Positions 22,623 through 35,308 of a DNA stretch of 64,000 bases are shown in pieces. The translations under genes were made by a program, and so were the position numbers. Position 1 is the stretch's first letter; every line of letters begins with the position of its first letter. Location: positions 248,001-312,000 of the forward strand of contig NW_019173957.1 of assembly GCF_001642475.1 (NCBI RefSeq). Reading direction: 5' to 3'. The notes under the pieces are model-generated. The model was not told where the DNA came from, searched no databases, and was given only the letters and a program-made list of their open reading frames with translations. Source of the DNA: Fonsecaea monophora. Its lineage: Eukaryota > Ascomycota > Eurotiomycetes > Chaetothyriales > Herpotrichiellaceae.

Positions 22623-23072
22623 CTACTTAGTGTAAGGAACTTCCCTGCCCTGCCTCCAACGAGGGATTCCGTCCACTTCAGGATCTGTGACAATGTTCGA
22701 ATGGTGTGATGCTCTTGCTCTGTCAAGAACAGATCTTCGAACATTGTCACAGATCATCTTGGCTGCAGTAGCGATGAGGGAGAGAAACGGATGATTATTT
22801 TCAGGACGAGAGGATTTAAATACCCCTGTGTGCTCTTTGTGAGGAGCTTCACTTATAGCGGCAGAATATTCCCAGAAAAACTCTAAGCCTGTTTGAGTCA
22901 CTCGACAAACCCAGTCAATAAATTGCTTGGCAATCCCTGCCAAGGATTCACGCCCTAGACAGCCAGACCACAAGGTACTTAAGAGCGAAAAACAATCAGG
23001 ATCATTGAGCCAAGCACCGGATACGGAGTAGCGAGGCAGAGATGACGATACAGAAGAAGGGTGCGCCGTCAT
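22623..23072 (-). CDS. Possible small hypothetical gene
   Basis: A single open frame of 149 codons from an ATG at 23072. It has protein-like composition (for example CLGRESLAGIAKQFIDW) but no recognised family, no splice sites needed and no conserved partner. Its stop lies in the repeat tract, and its 3' third contains a perfect inverted repeat. It could be a fragment of a decayed gene or chance coding. Confidence 0.25.
   Translation of the reverse strand: MTAHPSSVSSSLPRYSVSGAWLNDPDCFSLLSTLWSGCLGRESLAGIAKQFIDWVCRVTQTGLEFFWEYSAAISEAPHKEHTGVFKSSRPENNHPFLSLIATAAKMICDNVRRSVLDRARASHHSNIVTDPEVDGIPRWRQGREVPYTK
22682..22755. repeat. Perfect 20 bp inverted repeat
   Basis: Arms 22682-22701 (GATCTGTGACAATGTTCGAA) and 22736-22755 are exact reverse complements, separated by 34 bp. 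A transcript would fold into a stable hairpin. It lies inside the doubtful ORF at 22623-23072. Confidence 0.85.
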
Positions 23073-23210
23073 TCTATTTAAAAACCCTGACAGGGTATCG
23101 AAATCTTGATTAATGCGATTCTCCCGGATGTCTGGCTCCGCACGCCTATGCTTGCGGCCTGCTCGCTCCGCGGAGCCAGCTCGACAAGATCAGTCCCTTC
23201 AAGTAGAATT

Positions 23211-25324
23211 TCAGACCGTCGCGACATGCGTAGTAGTCTGGCCCTCCTTGGAGAGAAGATCGGCGGGCGGAGTGCCGGGGCTGGATTTCTCCTCTTCCAA
23301 GTTGTTGTCCGTCAAGTGTGCAGCGACCGCCTTCCCGAAAAGCGCGTCGATTTCCTCCAACGCCAAACCGTTCGCCTGCAGCCCGAGGAGGTTAGCCAGA
23401 TATTCTTTAGCATATATGGCGCACCGACCGTGCGCCGTACGGATACAAGGAAGGGGGGTCGTGAGCCTCACATCTGGTAGGAAGAAATAGATATGCACCG
23501 TGTGGGCAATACCCAGACACACAAAGACCAAATAGTATTTCCACCCGATGGTCGCTTGGGCGGTCGGCGACAGCTCAAGCCACAGGACATCCATGAGGAA
23601 GATGGCAGAGACGGCGTAAGACGTCGCCTGGCTGCGGAGGTGGGACGGGAAGATCTCGGTGACGGCGGTGAATTGATTGATGTCGATCAAGCCGCCGTAT
23701 CTGTAATGAGAGGAGAGAGTTGGTCAGTTACAGGCTCGGAAGGGAGGAGCAAAATAAATGGGGATCGAGCTGTCACAGCCCTGGCTCCATGGAAGATCGA
23801 AACTCACGCAATCACATAGAGATATAAGAACACTACTGCAGCTGCAGCGAGGCCTTGGGATGGAGTATAGCTGTATTTGCCAATGAGGCCGGTGGCGATG
23901 ATGAACATTGACATGTTGAGGGTAAAGCCCACCACTAGATAAGAACCAGTTCGTTAGCCAGTCAATTACGTGGACGTTGGATTTCCTGATGGGGGTTTTC
24001 AAAGTGGTTAGCACTCACACAGGGCCTTTCTCCGTCCCATTTTGTCACTATAGTAGGCGCCGACGAAGTTCGCAATCGCGGCAAGTGTGTTGTATATAGC
24101 GCTGAGCATCAGAGATATCTCCGCGTTAAGGCCTAAGGACCTGTAGAGCAACACGGTGTAGTTGTTGATCACCAATGTTCCGTTGTTTTGCCCACCAGCC
24201 ATGACAAGGAATCCCAGGATGAGTCGCTTGCGGTACGTTTTGGCAGTGAACAGCTGCCATTTGCCGTCTTCAGCCAGGACGGCAGCATCGACAGCCTGCT
24301 GGCGTTCGATGAGAGCCAGTTCCCGACGGGCAAAGTGTTCCTCCGTGTCGTTGGGGTCATGGTGCAGCTTGCAAAGTGTCTTGAAGGCTTCGTCGCGTCG
24401 ACCGCGCTGTAAAAGCCATCGAGGGCTTTCTGGAACTGTGGTGCCAGAGAGTCAGTCGAACAGGTACTCACATCAACAACACGTCGGAAGACCTACTAAA
24501 GAAAGTACCGGTGATGAGAACAAGACCAAGCAGACAAAGAACGGCATTTGGAAATCTCCACGAAAAGGTGGTGCTTGGGGCATGGAAGCAGCCGAACCTG
24601 GAGAAGAAGACAGGTTAGTTTTCGGGCCTCTCGTCTTTGTTTCACGGAGAAACCTCACCCTATCCAGCCGGCCAAAAAGTAGCCAGCATTCACAAAACTT
24701 CCATGAGCACCAGTCATCATGCCGCGAGAGTGCGGCGGCGACACTTCGGCGTAGTATGTGGGCATCGCAGCAAGAGTATTGCCAGCGGCGAGACCTGTGA
24801 TGACCCGAGCAACAAGGTACTTTGCAATGGGTCAGTAATGTTAGGGACATGAAGTAAATCTCGGTACAGCCATGGGACAATGTCACCAAAACTTTCAAGA
24901 AGAACAACAAGTAAATTGGCATACCATTGGAACATTGACTGATCCGGTCTGAATGGCCGCTCCGACCACACCCATTACACCGGCGATGCGAAACCCATTC
25001 AGGCGACCAAATCTGTCGGCTGTCCATCCGGAGAACAAGGTGCCAAAGAAGCCTCCGGCGAAGAATACTCCATTGACCGCCCCAATGATCGTGTTGGTGT
25101 GAGAATAACCCGGAGCTGTAGGGTCGGCCTCCAAGGACAGAGACTCATAGAAGGTTGGTTGACCTAGAGTGGTTGTGATGACAGCCAGGGCGAAACCGGC
25201 GAACAACGAGCCGGTTGCGGCGAACAGGATAGTCTATCGACGAACATGCCATCAGCAGTCTGGAACAAGTGGTATCAGAAAGGATAGAACTAACTCGAGC
25301 GTTGTAGCTCGTGTAATTTTCCAT
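23211..25324 (-). CDS. MFS sugar-porter-type transporter
   Basis: Eight exons (25324-25295, 25233-24925, 24819-24659, 24597-24509, 24435-24019, 23934-23808, 23700-23472, 23375-23211) give 508 residues with 12 predicted membrane helices. Sugar-porter signatures are in place: TADRFGRLNG between TM2 and TM3, PESPRWLLQRGRRDEA before the central loop, YSDKMGRRKA between TM8 and TM9, and the C-terminal PDANGLALEEIDALFG. Members import sugars, but also quinate, lactose-like and aromatic or terpenoid catabolites, so the substrate is not fixed by sequence. The ATG at 25324 is the only in-frame ATG upstream of the first splice site. It sits at the edge of the oxidative catabolic gene group and may be its uptake system (inference). 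Confidence 0.93.
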
Positions 25325-26160
25325 CGTGAGCTCTCTCACGGGCGATGTCGTCCGGATTGACGTCGGCAAAGGCAACGACGGGTGATGATGTTGTGTAATA
25401 TAGAGAGCAAGGCAGCAACGGGAACAGGTGCGGTTCCATAAACCTGTGTCTCCATTGATCTATATACTTTCGTCCCCCTGGTGAACCCCCTGGGGAGTCC
25501 GGGGAGTGGAAACCGATGTGGAGGTGTCAACCAGGATCCGGTGGTCATGAGCCTCCGAAACAGCAGCGAAGTATATGTGATAATAGGTACACGAGGTCCA
25601 TAGCAAAACGTGGCCAAGTGGACGCGAGGGGCCGAGATTGGCCTTTCAAATCTAGCCGAAAGACTGGTAAACACAACAGGGTGAGGCTTCGGCAGAGCAA
25701 AATTCATCAGAATTCATCCGAGCGAATAGCAGCAGGCCAGACAGCCAGCCGAGCCGACCACTCAGAGAATATGGTGTGACCGTATGCGGAATTTCCTTGT
25801 GCTGTTTCTTATGGAGCCCAAAGAGAATCTTATTACATACATAGACTACCCTTGGAGTCTCGAAGCGAGTGGCAAAAAGAAGGTCCGGATCCGCAAAGAT
25901 GCTCGACAGCGAGACCGAGAGTCTTGGGCCCACTGGTGTCAAATGGTTCACGGCGCGGAGGTATTCGCTTGTATGTATAGCCAAGAGTGTGATGCTAAAG
26001 CTGCACATCTCAGGTATTCTCACTTCTCACGGCAATGATGCCCACGAGTATACCGAGTACATGACCCTACAAGGCTATGACACTTTGGTATAGCAGCTCG
26101 ATCTTGGGTACGTTATGTAACCAATCCTCCCCTAATGTTGACGGACTATCTTATTCCGCT
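25325..26160. promoter_or_regulatory. Transporter promoter and cyclase 3' region
   Basis: The 836 bp lies upstream of the transporter start and downstream of the cyclase stop. No gene is seen. Operator sites for the nearby Zn2Cys6 factor would be expected here, but no CGG-pair site can be assigned confidently. Confidence 0.4.
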
Positions 26161-27297
26161 TCAGAAAATTGCAACCGCATTCGGGGGCGATCCAACCAGC
26201 CCAGGCATGTTGAGTGGCACAGAGCAGAGAAGGAACTCGTAGCGCTTCACCTTTGCGCAGTACTCTCCCAATGCTTTGAGATCCCAGAGCTCGCCGATAT
26301 ACATGCCGAAGAAAGTGATCAGGTACTTGTGCAACACTGTGGAGAGAGACAGAAAGGTTAGTGTCAGCAATTTGTCGAGGTATTTGGACTACATGTGGCT
26401 GGTAAGAAGAGAAGAGAGAAGAGAAGGAGAGGACAAACCCATTTCCGGCATCTTTCCCTGGCGAACACGACCGTCTTCCTCGACCATTGGTGGGAAAGTT
26501 TCAAAGGCAATGGCATCGCCGGCCACAGCAGAGAAGTGATGATTCCACATCCATCGCGCCGTCTCTATGTTGCCTGCAACACCCGCGGCCTTGTGAGACC
26601 CCAGTAGAGCAGCTTGCTTCTCTGCGCTGCCAGCGGCTTGCAGCTCGTCGGTGAAGCCCGTCCGGACAATCAGGATGTCCCCATACTTGAACGAAGTGTT
26701 TTGATAAGCCGCCACGGCTTCCAGATCGGCTACCGTGATGGCGTGTGAATCAAAGCAGTTGTATGCGATGCCTTTTGACTGTGCGTATGCCTTGTAGTCT
26801 AACAACACTCCTCTGCCCACCATACAACCATGTTCATGCCAGTGATTTAACGTGGGTATACTCTTGTCCGCCGCGCCAGTGGGCTGGTTCAAGTTCGCCT
26901 TGCTCGGAGTCGATCCGTTATAGAACAGTCCGGTAGGCTGATGGCCCCAATGAACCAAACTATCCCACTGGCTTGAGCACTGAGTATTGAACGCCAGCTC
27001 ATCATCGAATCCGTGGGTTTTGAACGGTCCTTCCATGGCATCCACTATCGTGTGCTCGGTCGGTCGACGGCCAAACCCAGGGGCTGCGATGGCATTGAGC
27101 GGCCAATTCAACGAGATTGAGACGCCATCGCGGGCTTCTTTTAATGCCTCTCTCTTCACTTTGGGCGTCAGTAGGTTGAAGCAACCGAGATAATCCTTCT
27201 TCCCGTCCTGGTCAAAAATTCCCCACGCACACCCCGGAGGCATGCCCTCCACGGATGGCAGGGCATCGAAATCAGGCAGAGCGTCAAAGTCGACCAT
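26161..27297 (-). CDS. Cyclase-family (kynurenine formamidase-like) hydrolase
   Basis: Exons 27297-26439 and 26336-26161 join across a 102 bp intron (344 residues). The metal-dependent cyclase fold (PF04199 type) is suggested by WDSLVHWGHQPTGLFYNG at about 111-128, DSHAITVADLEAV, GDILIVRTGF and a late VAGDAIAFE segment. The classic HxGTHxDxPxH motif is replaced by HWGH, as is common in the long fungal branch, so metal binding may differ. Bacterial relatives hydrolyse N-formylkynurenine or isatin; fungal members often sit in catabolic or secondary-metabolite clusters with unknown substrates. No targeting signal is seen. It is transcribed divergently from the dehydrogenase at 27963 across 665 bp. 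Confidence 0.87.
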
Positions 27298-27962
27298 TTT
27301 TGACAGTCTATCAAGCGCTGATCACTCTCAACGTTGGGTATGTGACCTCTTTTAACGAACGAGAAGGAACAGAAGGTGATGGACAGAAAGGTTTGGGTGG
27401 ATTTCGCACTCTGTCAAAACTCGCCCAGAGTTCCGTCAAAGTATACAAGTAGTCCTCGTCAGTCCTTCCACTCCGCCCCATAGCGCAGTGATCGATGCAG
27501 AGCTCGTTTCTCCCGAGCCTAGACACATAGCGCTATAGTCGACCACGGTGTATCGATACGGGCCCCACTGGTTGCCGAACTGCCTCCTCGGACGAATTAT
27601 TATGCTCGATCGGCTCGACAAACCGATAGGGTTACTTTCGTTTTGAGTTCTGCATGAAAGACCCTCGCCACTTACCCCAGTCAGCCGTCGGCTGTCGGTG
27701 GAATTGTCAGCCAGCAGCGACTCCAGTTCTACCCACAAGAGGAAATGCCGGCGGAGGGGACGGTGAAGAGGGGGAATGGAAACTTGAGCCATTCATGCAT
27801 GGGACAATAATATCTTCCAGGGAAAAAATAAACAAAGATCCGGCAATCAAAAAAGAAGAGTATTCTCGTGCTCTCACTGCTCGTCGCTCCATAACCAAAA
27901 GTCCATAAACCTTCACCCCTTTTGTGTTCCCTTTCGACCCAACAGTCTGGGTTTTCCAAAAG
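27298..27962. promoter_or_regulatory. Divergent promoter region, cyclase and dehydrogenase
   Basis: The starts of the cyclase (minus) and dehydrogenase (plus) face away from each other across 665 bp, so shared control is plausible. No specific factor site is assigned. Confidence 0.5.
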
Positions 27963-29116
27963 ATGGCCGAGGTCAAGTTCGACGAGAAGATTTTCGACGG
28001 CCTGAAGGGGAAGATTGTCATTATCACAGGTTTGTTTTACACCTCACGGAATCGCGTTGACGCGCATTTAACCCGCGAAATTCTCCAGGCGGGAGCAGTG
28101 GCATTGGCCTTGCCACGGTCAAATTCTTCTCGGCCCACGGCGCGCAAATCGTCTCTGCAGACCTGAACCCGCCTCCGGAAGAGACGGCCAACGTCGCCTT
28201 TCGCAAGGTAGACCTCACCAAGTGGGACGAGCAGTACGACCTGTTCGAGTGGACAGCAAAGACGTACGGTCGGATCGACATCGCATTTCTAAACGCCGGG
28301 GTCGGCGAGATCGAAAATGTCTTTGTCGACGAATGCGACGATCGGGGAAGGCTGAAGGAGCCCAAATACTCGGTTCTGGCGGTAAATCTCATTGCGCCCA
28401 TAAACGGCTTCAAAATCGCCACGCACTTTATGAAGAAACAGCCCGAAGGAGGAAGTATAGTCATTACCGGCAGTGGTAAAAGTACGCAGGTACCCTTTGG
28501 AATATCCACTGTTGACCTGTCTTCCCTCCACATGACAGAGAGAAGATGTCAAAATTAACTGAATCCCGAGCACAGGTTTCAATGGCGTCGGAGGCACCCC
28601 GATGTATGCTGTCTCCAAGCACGGTGTAAGTAAGCTGCTGTTGTAGCAAGAGGTCGCAAGCACGCACGCCTGCAAACGACCTTTCCCCCTTCTCCCTCTC
28701 GCTGGCAAAGTCATCTGCTGACCACGGGGCCGGACGTGTGTGGCCACTTTGTACAGCTCTTGGGCTTGATCCGGACCCTGCGGACCGACATCCCAGAGAA
28801 ATACAACATCCGACTTAACCTCGTGTGCCCATTCTGGACCGACACCGGTATCATCCCTCCAGAGGAGCGCGAGAAGATCGTTTCGGCCAGGGAGTGCATG
28901 CAGCCGGCCGACGTCCCCGCGAAAGCGGTCGCGTACCTCTCTCTCAGCCCCCAATGCCAGGGGACGGTCTTGTACGCCGCCTGTGGCAAGTACTTTGACG
29001 TGGATTGGGGATTTTATCTCACCCGTCCGGTGTGGCTGGGGGCGAAGAACCACTTGGACCGAGTCTCGTGGGAGGAAGATCCCGCGGCGCTGGCGTTCAA
29101 AACGAAGTTCGAGTGA
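27963..29116 (+). CDS. Short-chain dehydrogenase/reductase (first of two)
   Basis: Exons 27963-28029, 28089-28481, 28576-28625 and 28757-29116 give 289 residues. The NAD(P) loop TGGSSGIG spans residues 22-29 across intron 1, NAG lies in AFLNAGVGE, and the catalytic residues are Ser151, Tyr164 and Lys168 (MYAVSKHG). The Asp after the second strand (SADLNPP) favours NAD over NADP. It resembles fungal 15-hydroxyprostaglandin-dehydrogenase-like SDRs and should interconvert an alcohol and ketone. The 50 bp third exon carries the active-site Tyr and Lys. It probably works with the second SDR and the Baeyer-Villiger enzyme nearby. Confidence 0.92.
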
Positions 29117-29627
29117 ACGAGCGACATGGGAGTGGCAGGAGCATAATGATTCCAGGGTCAACAAGCCACAGAGCCAAAGAAACAGAGGGATGGCTTGAAA
29201 GCAATGGCTTCAGAAGAAGGAAACATCGGTGGGCTTGCTGTTGGCTGCTTACTTGCTTGATTGCTCCAACGACATTGAACAGACCCGGCTACATCCATAA
29301 GGGAAAGAGACTTTTTCTCCGAGATGGCTGTTCAACAATCAAAATACCCAGTGTATCACTTATTGGGATTTTAACATTGTGTTCGTAGGGTAACGTCAAT
29401 CAATGGACTTACAAGATACTCAGGTAGAAATAGTAGAAACGGTGCCCGGCCCGGACAGAGTCGTCTGCTTCTGGGAGACATTATTGTACACGTGCAAGGC
29501 CAGAACTCTCACACTATAATACACGCTGGCCGAACAGCAAAGTCGTTGGTCAAACGGCGATAGCCAGCCAGCCATGAATAGCAGACTCCCTCCCATACAC
29601 GACAACGTAAGTTTCGTTGCTGCGGGC
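29117..29627. other. Convergent 3' intergenic region
   Basis: The 511 bp separates the stops of the dehydrogenase and the transcription factor gene. Nothing further is recognised. Confidence 0.6.
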
Positions 29628-32420
29628 CTAGATCGCGGCATACCACGTTTGTGGGTCAAAGAGATCGTCAGAGAACATAGCCTCGAGGGTACTGTTGGCG
29701 TTGAAGTTCAGGAAGAAGTTCGCGTCCTGCAACGGATCGTAGCCGAAGGATGATCTTTCCGCTGATCTTTCAGCCTGGGGACCACCACCTCCTCCACCAC
29801 CATCTTGGTTGAAGCCGGTTCCAGTTTCGGTTCCCACTTCTTCGCTACCCGGTTCAGGCTCTGCCACCGGGACGCATGGGGCAGAATTCGGAGAGGTAAG
29901 AAATCCTTTTCGGCCAAGATCTTGAACAAGGAGCATGCCCACGCCGAGGCAGGCCAGAACGACTCCATCTCCTCCAATATCATGGTTCCAAGCTGGTACT
30001 TGTTTGTTGCAATCCTGTCGACCCGGCCTTTCTCGCGTGCTTCTTTGATGATTTCGGCGTACGTGACCATGGCCCCGAAGATGGGGGTGTTCCTGAAATG
30101 TTCTGGATGAGCACCCAAAAATAAAGAGCTGAGACGCAGAGATGGTCAACTTACAGGAAATTGGGAGAATATCTCAAGCAATCAGAGTTGAGGAGCTCTT
30201 CGTACAAGTTCAGTGTCCTGGCAGCGGCCCGGACCAGTTCAGCGCGGATCTCGGACACTTTGTGCGAGCAGGTGGCATCCCAAGCTTGACTTTTCTCAAG
30301 GTGTCTTCGAAGGTAGCGACAGACGATCGACAGTGTTCGTTCGGTACTCAGTTGCAGAAACATGATCCACCGCATCTCCGTAGGGACGGGAGTTCCGTCT
30401 TTCGCTCCCCCATCGGCCTGGCTGGCGATGTAGCTTGATAGTTCCGTTCGCAGGATGGTGATTTCACGTTGGCATTCATACAGTTCTCTGATGGCATCTT
30501 CGCTGCCGAGAGCATGGTTCAAATCGACTATGATCGTTCGGTCCACTGGAGAGGGACATAGGTCAATCATCTTCACTTGGACCACTGCCGAAGTCATACA
30601 CGAAGGCGATCATGGATATGTACGCTTCACCAGAGGACTCAAATTGCAAACTTACATAAAGCGGCTTGACGAGCTGTCCTGACGGCGTAAAAAACCTGCG
30701 TGCTCGAGTATTCGGTGAAGTCAACCAGAGCCTCCGCCTCGGAGCCAGGGTAACGGCCGAGGGGAGATGCCTCCCGTCTTTCATAGAAGTCTGCATCACT
30801 AAGCTCTTCCACGTCGATCTCCTTGCTGTTGATCGTGAGGGGACGGCCCATGGCAACCGACGCGTTGCAATCCCTGCTCTAGTCCCAGTTAGAATACAAC
30901 GAAGGAAACCCGTGTGGGGGGCCTGCGACGAGTTAAACTCACGTAAACGGTCCAGAAGGTCCTGCGCCACATTGATCGTTCCTGTTGACTTAGACGGGCC
31001 GCCGCGGGGACTGCCTTGTGCAGTCCGATGGCCAGTGCCAGGTTCGCGGCACACGAGATCCAGTATTTGGTGCCCTTTTCCTCGCTGAAGTCGGACCACC
31101 ACATGCTGACAAACAAAAGGGCTTGAATGATCCGGAGCTGGTCGTATTCACAGTTCAATGCGTAGAGCAAGGTCGCACGTTCGTAGAAATATGCCTTTGC
31201 CTCGTGAAGCGAGTCAAACCCCGCGCTTGTCAGCGCATCCTGGGAGACATATTGCGACGACGAAAAGAAAATCGAATGCAATAGCATGGGGCAGGTGATG
31301 TGCCCGTTTACGAAATTCTCGTAGATTTCGTTCAACTCATATCTGTCTGTGACGGGACAAGTGGGCAGCACGTGTTCTCTGAATGCGAGGAAAAACATGC
31401 GTGCCACAGAGGTCTCTGGGAAATAGAGGATATTCTTGAGCCTCGTAAGGTAGAACGTGTCCACCGAGTTCAAGTGGCCGAAGACAGTGTCTCCGCTGGT
31501 GGTGGGCTGGAGTATTTTTGGCTCCCACCGACGGGATGGACATGTAGCGACAGGAAATGGCTCGCTGGAGAGACTCGTACAGGTCGACTGTCCTGTCTCT
31601 GGGACAAGGCGGCTGCTTCTTTTGAAACGTCGGTGGCCCGTCATGTGAGGCAGGAAAGAATGTGAAAGGGTGTCGCCCGAGTATACAAAATATCTCCGGG
31701 GTCTGGCTTTTACCGTTGAAGTTGTCGTCGGTTGAGCAGAATGCTCAGGCCTTGCTGATCCCCAGGAAGGCGCAGAGTGGCCCTCAGACGTCTGCCTGAC
31801 AGCCTCGAGAGGACCGCTCCAGACATTGCTCTCGAAAGCATTGGAAGCGCCGCCACCTGCTGAAGACTTTACTCCTGACGAGGACGAGTCGACCGTTGGA
31901 AAGTCGATAAGCTCGCGCTGGGCCTCGTCCTGGATGTAGGCCGTGCCTTGAAGCCCGTGATTTCGCACGCCATAATCACTACTGATCGATGCGCCCGGCA
32001 GTCTCGTCGCTGCCTCGACAACAGGTTGAGCTTGGTCGATAGATGTCGGCTTAGGCTTCAGCGGAGCTTGCAGGCCGTCTACAGATGCATTCCGCGCGTT
32101 TCCCGGCAGACCATCGACCCGAGTGGCAGGTTTGCTGTAGGAACTTTTCTGACGCTCGCGATATTGCCTTACAAATCGGTCAAGTTAGCTGTGATTCCCT
32201 GCTTAGGGCGGGGTCCCAAAACGAACCGTCTTCGTTCTGGGAGAAGTTCACATGGAACCCCGATCGACACGCAGGAGGAACACCGTCCGTCATTTCCAGG
32301 CGTAGCCGCATTGCAGCGGACTTTGCGAGCATGACAGCGCACGCACGCTCTAGCTGCCCTCGCCCCACGAGAGGCCGCCGGACCTTGTCGAGCTTCACCT
32401 CCAGTATCCAAAGAGAGCAT
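29628..32420 (-). CDS. Zn2Cys6 transcription factor
   Basis: Six exons (32420-32223, 32148-30943, 30878-30656, 30575-30155, 30092-29849, 29774-29628) give 812 residues. The binuclear zinc cluster has Cys26, 29, 36, 47, 50 and 57 in CVRCHARKVRC ... CSSCVSIGVPC, with canonical 2-6-10-2-6 spacing. A fungal_trans middle homology region follows (about 235-560), including WWSDFSEEKGTKYWI and WTVYSRDCNASVAMGRPLTI. The C-terminus (LEAMFSDDLFDPQTWY) is acidic-aromatic, typical of an activation domain. The ATG at 32420 is used because the upstream frame has no ATG. The last intron (29775-29848) is the least certain junction; it is needed to reach the characteristic C-terminus. Being inside the catabolic group, it is the likely pathway regulator, probably acting in the nucleus on the divergent promoters (inference). 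Confidence 0.9.
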
Positions 32421-32831
32421 CCTGGTTGCTGGTTGCCGATGCCTTTGATCCGATTGACAGGCTAAGATAGAGGAGAGATCCCTTCCTTGCCGACCGAAAG
32501 GCACAAACGCGGCAGATTTGGGATATTAAAGTCCCCTGGTGGTCCGTGGCGAATTCGGTCCGAGGTTGACCGGAGCGCACTAACCGTAAAAGGAAAGACG
32601 TGGCTCCACTTTGTTCCCTGCGAATGTCCTCCTTCTCCATGCCTCCGCAGACTGCGAAGCGAGAAAGCTACTAGTCGAGGTGGGGGGAGATGGTTAGATT
32701 GTGGAAGAGAGGTCAGGAGATCATTTACAGCCTTGGTCTCCCAAATCAATGGGCTGTGTGGGGATCACCAAGTAATGAGATTTCCAATCCTATCTAAGCC
32801 ATATCTCAACAAGAACAACCTCTCATCTCCT
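32421..32831. promoter_or_regulatory. Promoter region of the Zn2Cys6 gene
   Basis: The 411 bp lies upstream of the regulator start and downstream of the second dehydrogenase stop. No additional gene is recognised. Confidence 0.45.
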
Positions 32832-34450
32832 TCAGTTGATGACAGATGGCCCTGTCAGTCTGTGGCTAGTCCTCAGAACTATTTCTTGCCATCCTTTGAG
32901 GAAATCTCCATCCTTGTAGTCGTCATGATCCACATCCAAGTATCCGAGGGGCGCCCAGATGCGAGGGACAATCGCCAATGATCGACCTGGAATGGGGGCA
33001 TCAGCATGTCGGAGCATTGTAGATGAATTTTCACTTTGGTTATGTGCAGTCAAGAAAACAGACAATCAAATCGATCACTTACCTTGCACACTTGTGTCGG
33101 AGGCGATCCTCACGAGAGCCTCGCCCGCGTCATCAATCGAGGCGAAGACGGCTCCTTTCGAGGTAATGCGTTCGGCGACAGCATCGCTGATAATGTCGGT
33201 TTTGATGTACCTGGAGAGTCGGGTGCATGGTCAGCTCATTATCCGTATACGCAGGTTTTGGGAAAGGCTGCTCTGATCTCCCCCTAAATGGCCCACGGGG
33301 ACACTAATGCGCCAGAGACATGGCAATCGATACACAATTCTTACCATGGCGCGATATAGTTAACCCTGGTGCCGTGTTGCAACGATGTCCTTCTCAAGCA
33401 CCTCATAGTGCCCCGAAGCCCGAATTTGGAAGCATTGTACTGTGGTGAACCGGGTTGGTCAACGTAGCCGGCAAGACTGCCCTGCAGAACAAGGCTCGAG
33501 TCCGGGCCTTCATTCCCTGCCGAGACAGCCGCGTTGAACTGCTTGCGGAAGTAAAACAGAGCCAACTTGATGGTGTAGAAGACGCCAATTAGGTTGATGT
33601 CCAATATCTTGAGATTTGGCTTCTGCGGTGTCGGTGCGGTGGCTTGACGGGTCACACACACCAAAAGTCAGTCTTGGATCGGGCCATCTCGTTGTCCTCG
33701 CAAGGAGTTGAGGCCGGAGCAGGTGGTTAGTGACTACTCACAGTCATCCACAAACACTGGATCTTGCCCGCTAATTCCAGCATTGGCGACCACAATATCG
33801 ACACGACCACTGGGCGATTTTGCCAGCGTCTCTTCGAACATCTTTGCCTGGTCCTCCCAATTGGTCACGTCACAATGCGAGGTCCATATTTGTCTGTTGG
33901 GAAAGAGGCAGATTGCCAGGTGTTAGAAAGGAGTTCTGCACAGGGTGCTATGCGGGCAAACCCCACCGTGCCAATTGGAAGGGTTTGAAGAGGGGGACAT
34001 ATAAAATATTTCTTGAGGGGTTGAAGCGTACCCTGGGTATGATGATGCTATCTCTGCCGCACGACGGTCATCGAGGTCACCGATCATGACATAAGCCCTG
34101 CAAGAAAAACCGCCATTAGCTGTCCCGGGGAGACTCTCTCAGGATTCCATGACGGAGTCCTCTATGGCATGACGGAGCGTACCCTGCGCTGGCTAAGGAT
34201 CGGGCATAGACCGCCCCTATTCCATTTGCCCCTGTATTATTGGAAGAGGTTCAATGTCAGTCAGTCAATTGTCAAGGGGCGGAAGGCTGCTTCTGCCAGC
34301 CAGCTCAGACGATGAAATGCTCATCATCTGGCTCGGAAGACGTAGGATATACATACCCCCTGTAATGATGGCCGTCTTGCCCTTGAGTTTGCTCCGATCA
34401 GCCTCGACACTGCAGTCAACGGCATTTGGGTCGCTGTGGCTCGTAGACAT
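32832..34450 (-). CDS. Short-chain dehydrogenase/reductase (second)
   Basis: Seven exons (34450-34357, 34231-34183, 34097-34032, 33893-33742, 33642-33345, 33210-33083, 32986-32832) give 313 residues. The cofactor loop TGGANGIG is at 30-37, with MIGDLDD (NAD-type Asp) after strand 2, VANAGIS, and catalytic Ser176, Tyr189, Lys193 (QYNASKFGL). Fungal homologues are annotated as 15-PGDH-like or alcohol dehydrogenases. All junctions are in phase; introns range from 85 to 138 bp, and exon 2 is only 49 bp. It would oxidise a secondary alcohol to the ketone that a Baeyer-Villiger enzyme uses; the upstream neighbour on the same strand is exactly such an enzyme. Confidence 0.92.
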
Positions 34451-35308
34451 TTCTTCGCTCTTAGTATTCCAAGAGGGGTTGGGTTTTTGGCTGTTGTTGT
34501 TTTTTGGGCTATCTCACAAGCACTTCTTCTGCGCCGTCTTCGAAGGATCAGATGGTTAAACACCCCGTGGCGGATTATGGTTGATATTGTTCAACAATGG
34601 CCCTGTCTCATTACCCACGTCTTTTTGTAACAAAGTCCTCGCCTTTGCCAGCCTGCTACGTAACAAGTATACCAAGAGTCGAGTCCCGCCGTGCCCTCCT
34701 CACTGACTCCAACCTCGGCCAAACTCCAAATGTTCCATGCTTGTGCTAGACGCGATGTTCGGCTGACCAGGAAGTTTTGAGTGACCCACAGTCGTCGGCC
34801 CAAATCACACAACCGACCCAATTGGAGTCGGGTACAGCATTCATTAGCCTCGCCGCCACGAACTGTTGGCGGCTTCGCACTCTGGGCGATGGAAGACTAC
34901 CTCACGTTCCAGGGACATGCAGCGGATTGGGCCAAGTCGGGAAATCAGGGTAGAGAGGTCTGGTCCTCTGCTCAGCTCGTCGAAGTTGACCTGCACTATT
35001 CATAGCTTGTCTATCTCTACTGAATGAAAACTTTCAATCCTCGGTTAAGTGCCGGGTTGCACTAAGATGGCGAGGCTCTGGTTTGATCCCATGTCCCATC
35101 CCACCGCTCACAGACAGATATTTGCAGCTGTCACATGGGAACTTCGTAATCTATTTGGAGGAGTGTAGCATAACAAAGAGCTCGACTATTGGGGAGGACA
35201 GAAGAACTCAAGCTAGAAGCCAAAGGTCAACACTTTATGATTGAACACAGCTACTTCTATCTCTACCAGATCTACCATATGTCCCATATTTGTGACCAAC
35301 CAGCGCCA
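34451..35308. promoter_or_regulatory. Dehydrogenase promoter and monooxygenase 3' region
   Basis: The 858 bp lies between two minus-strand genes. No further gene or RNA is seen. Confidence 0.45.

Noticed and set aside
31990..32510. Upstream non-ATG start extending the Zn2Cys6 protein
   Set aside because: The upstream frame begins only with GTG, whereas a good ATG at 32420 precedes the zinc cluster by 25 residues.
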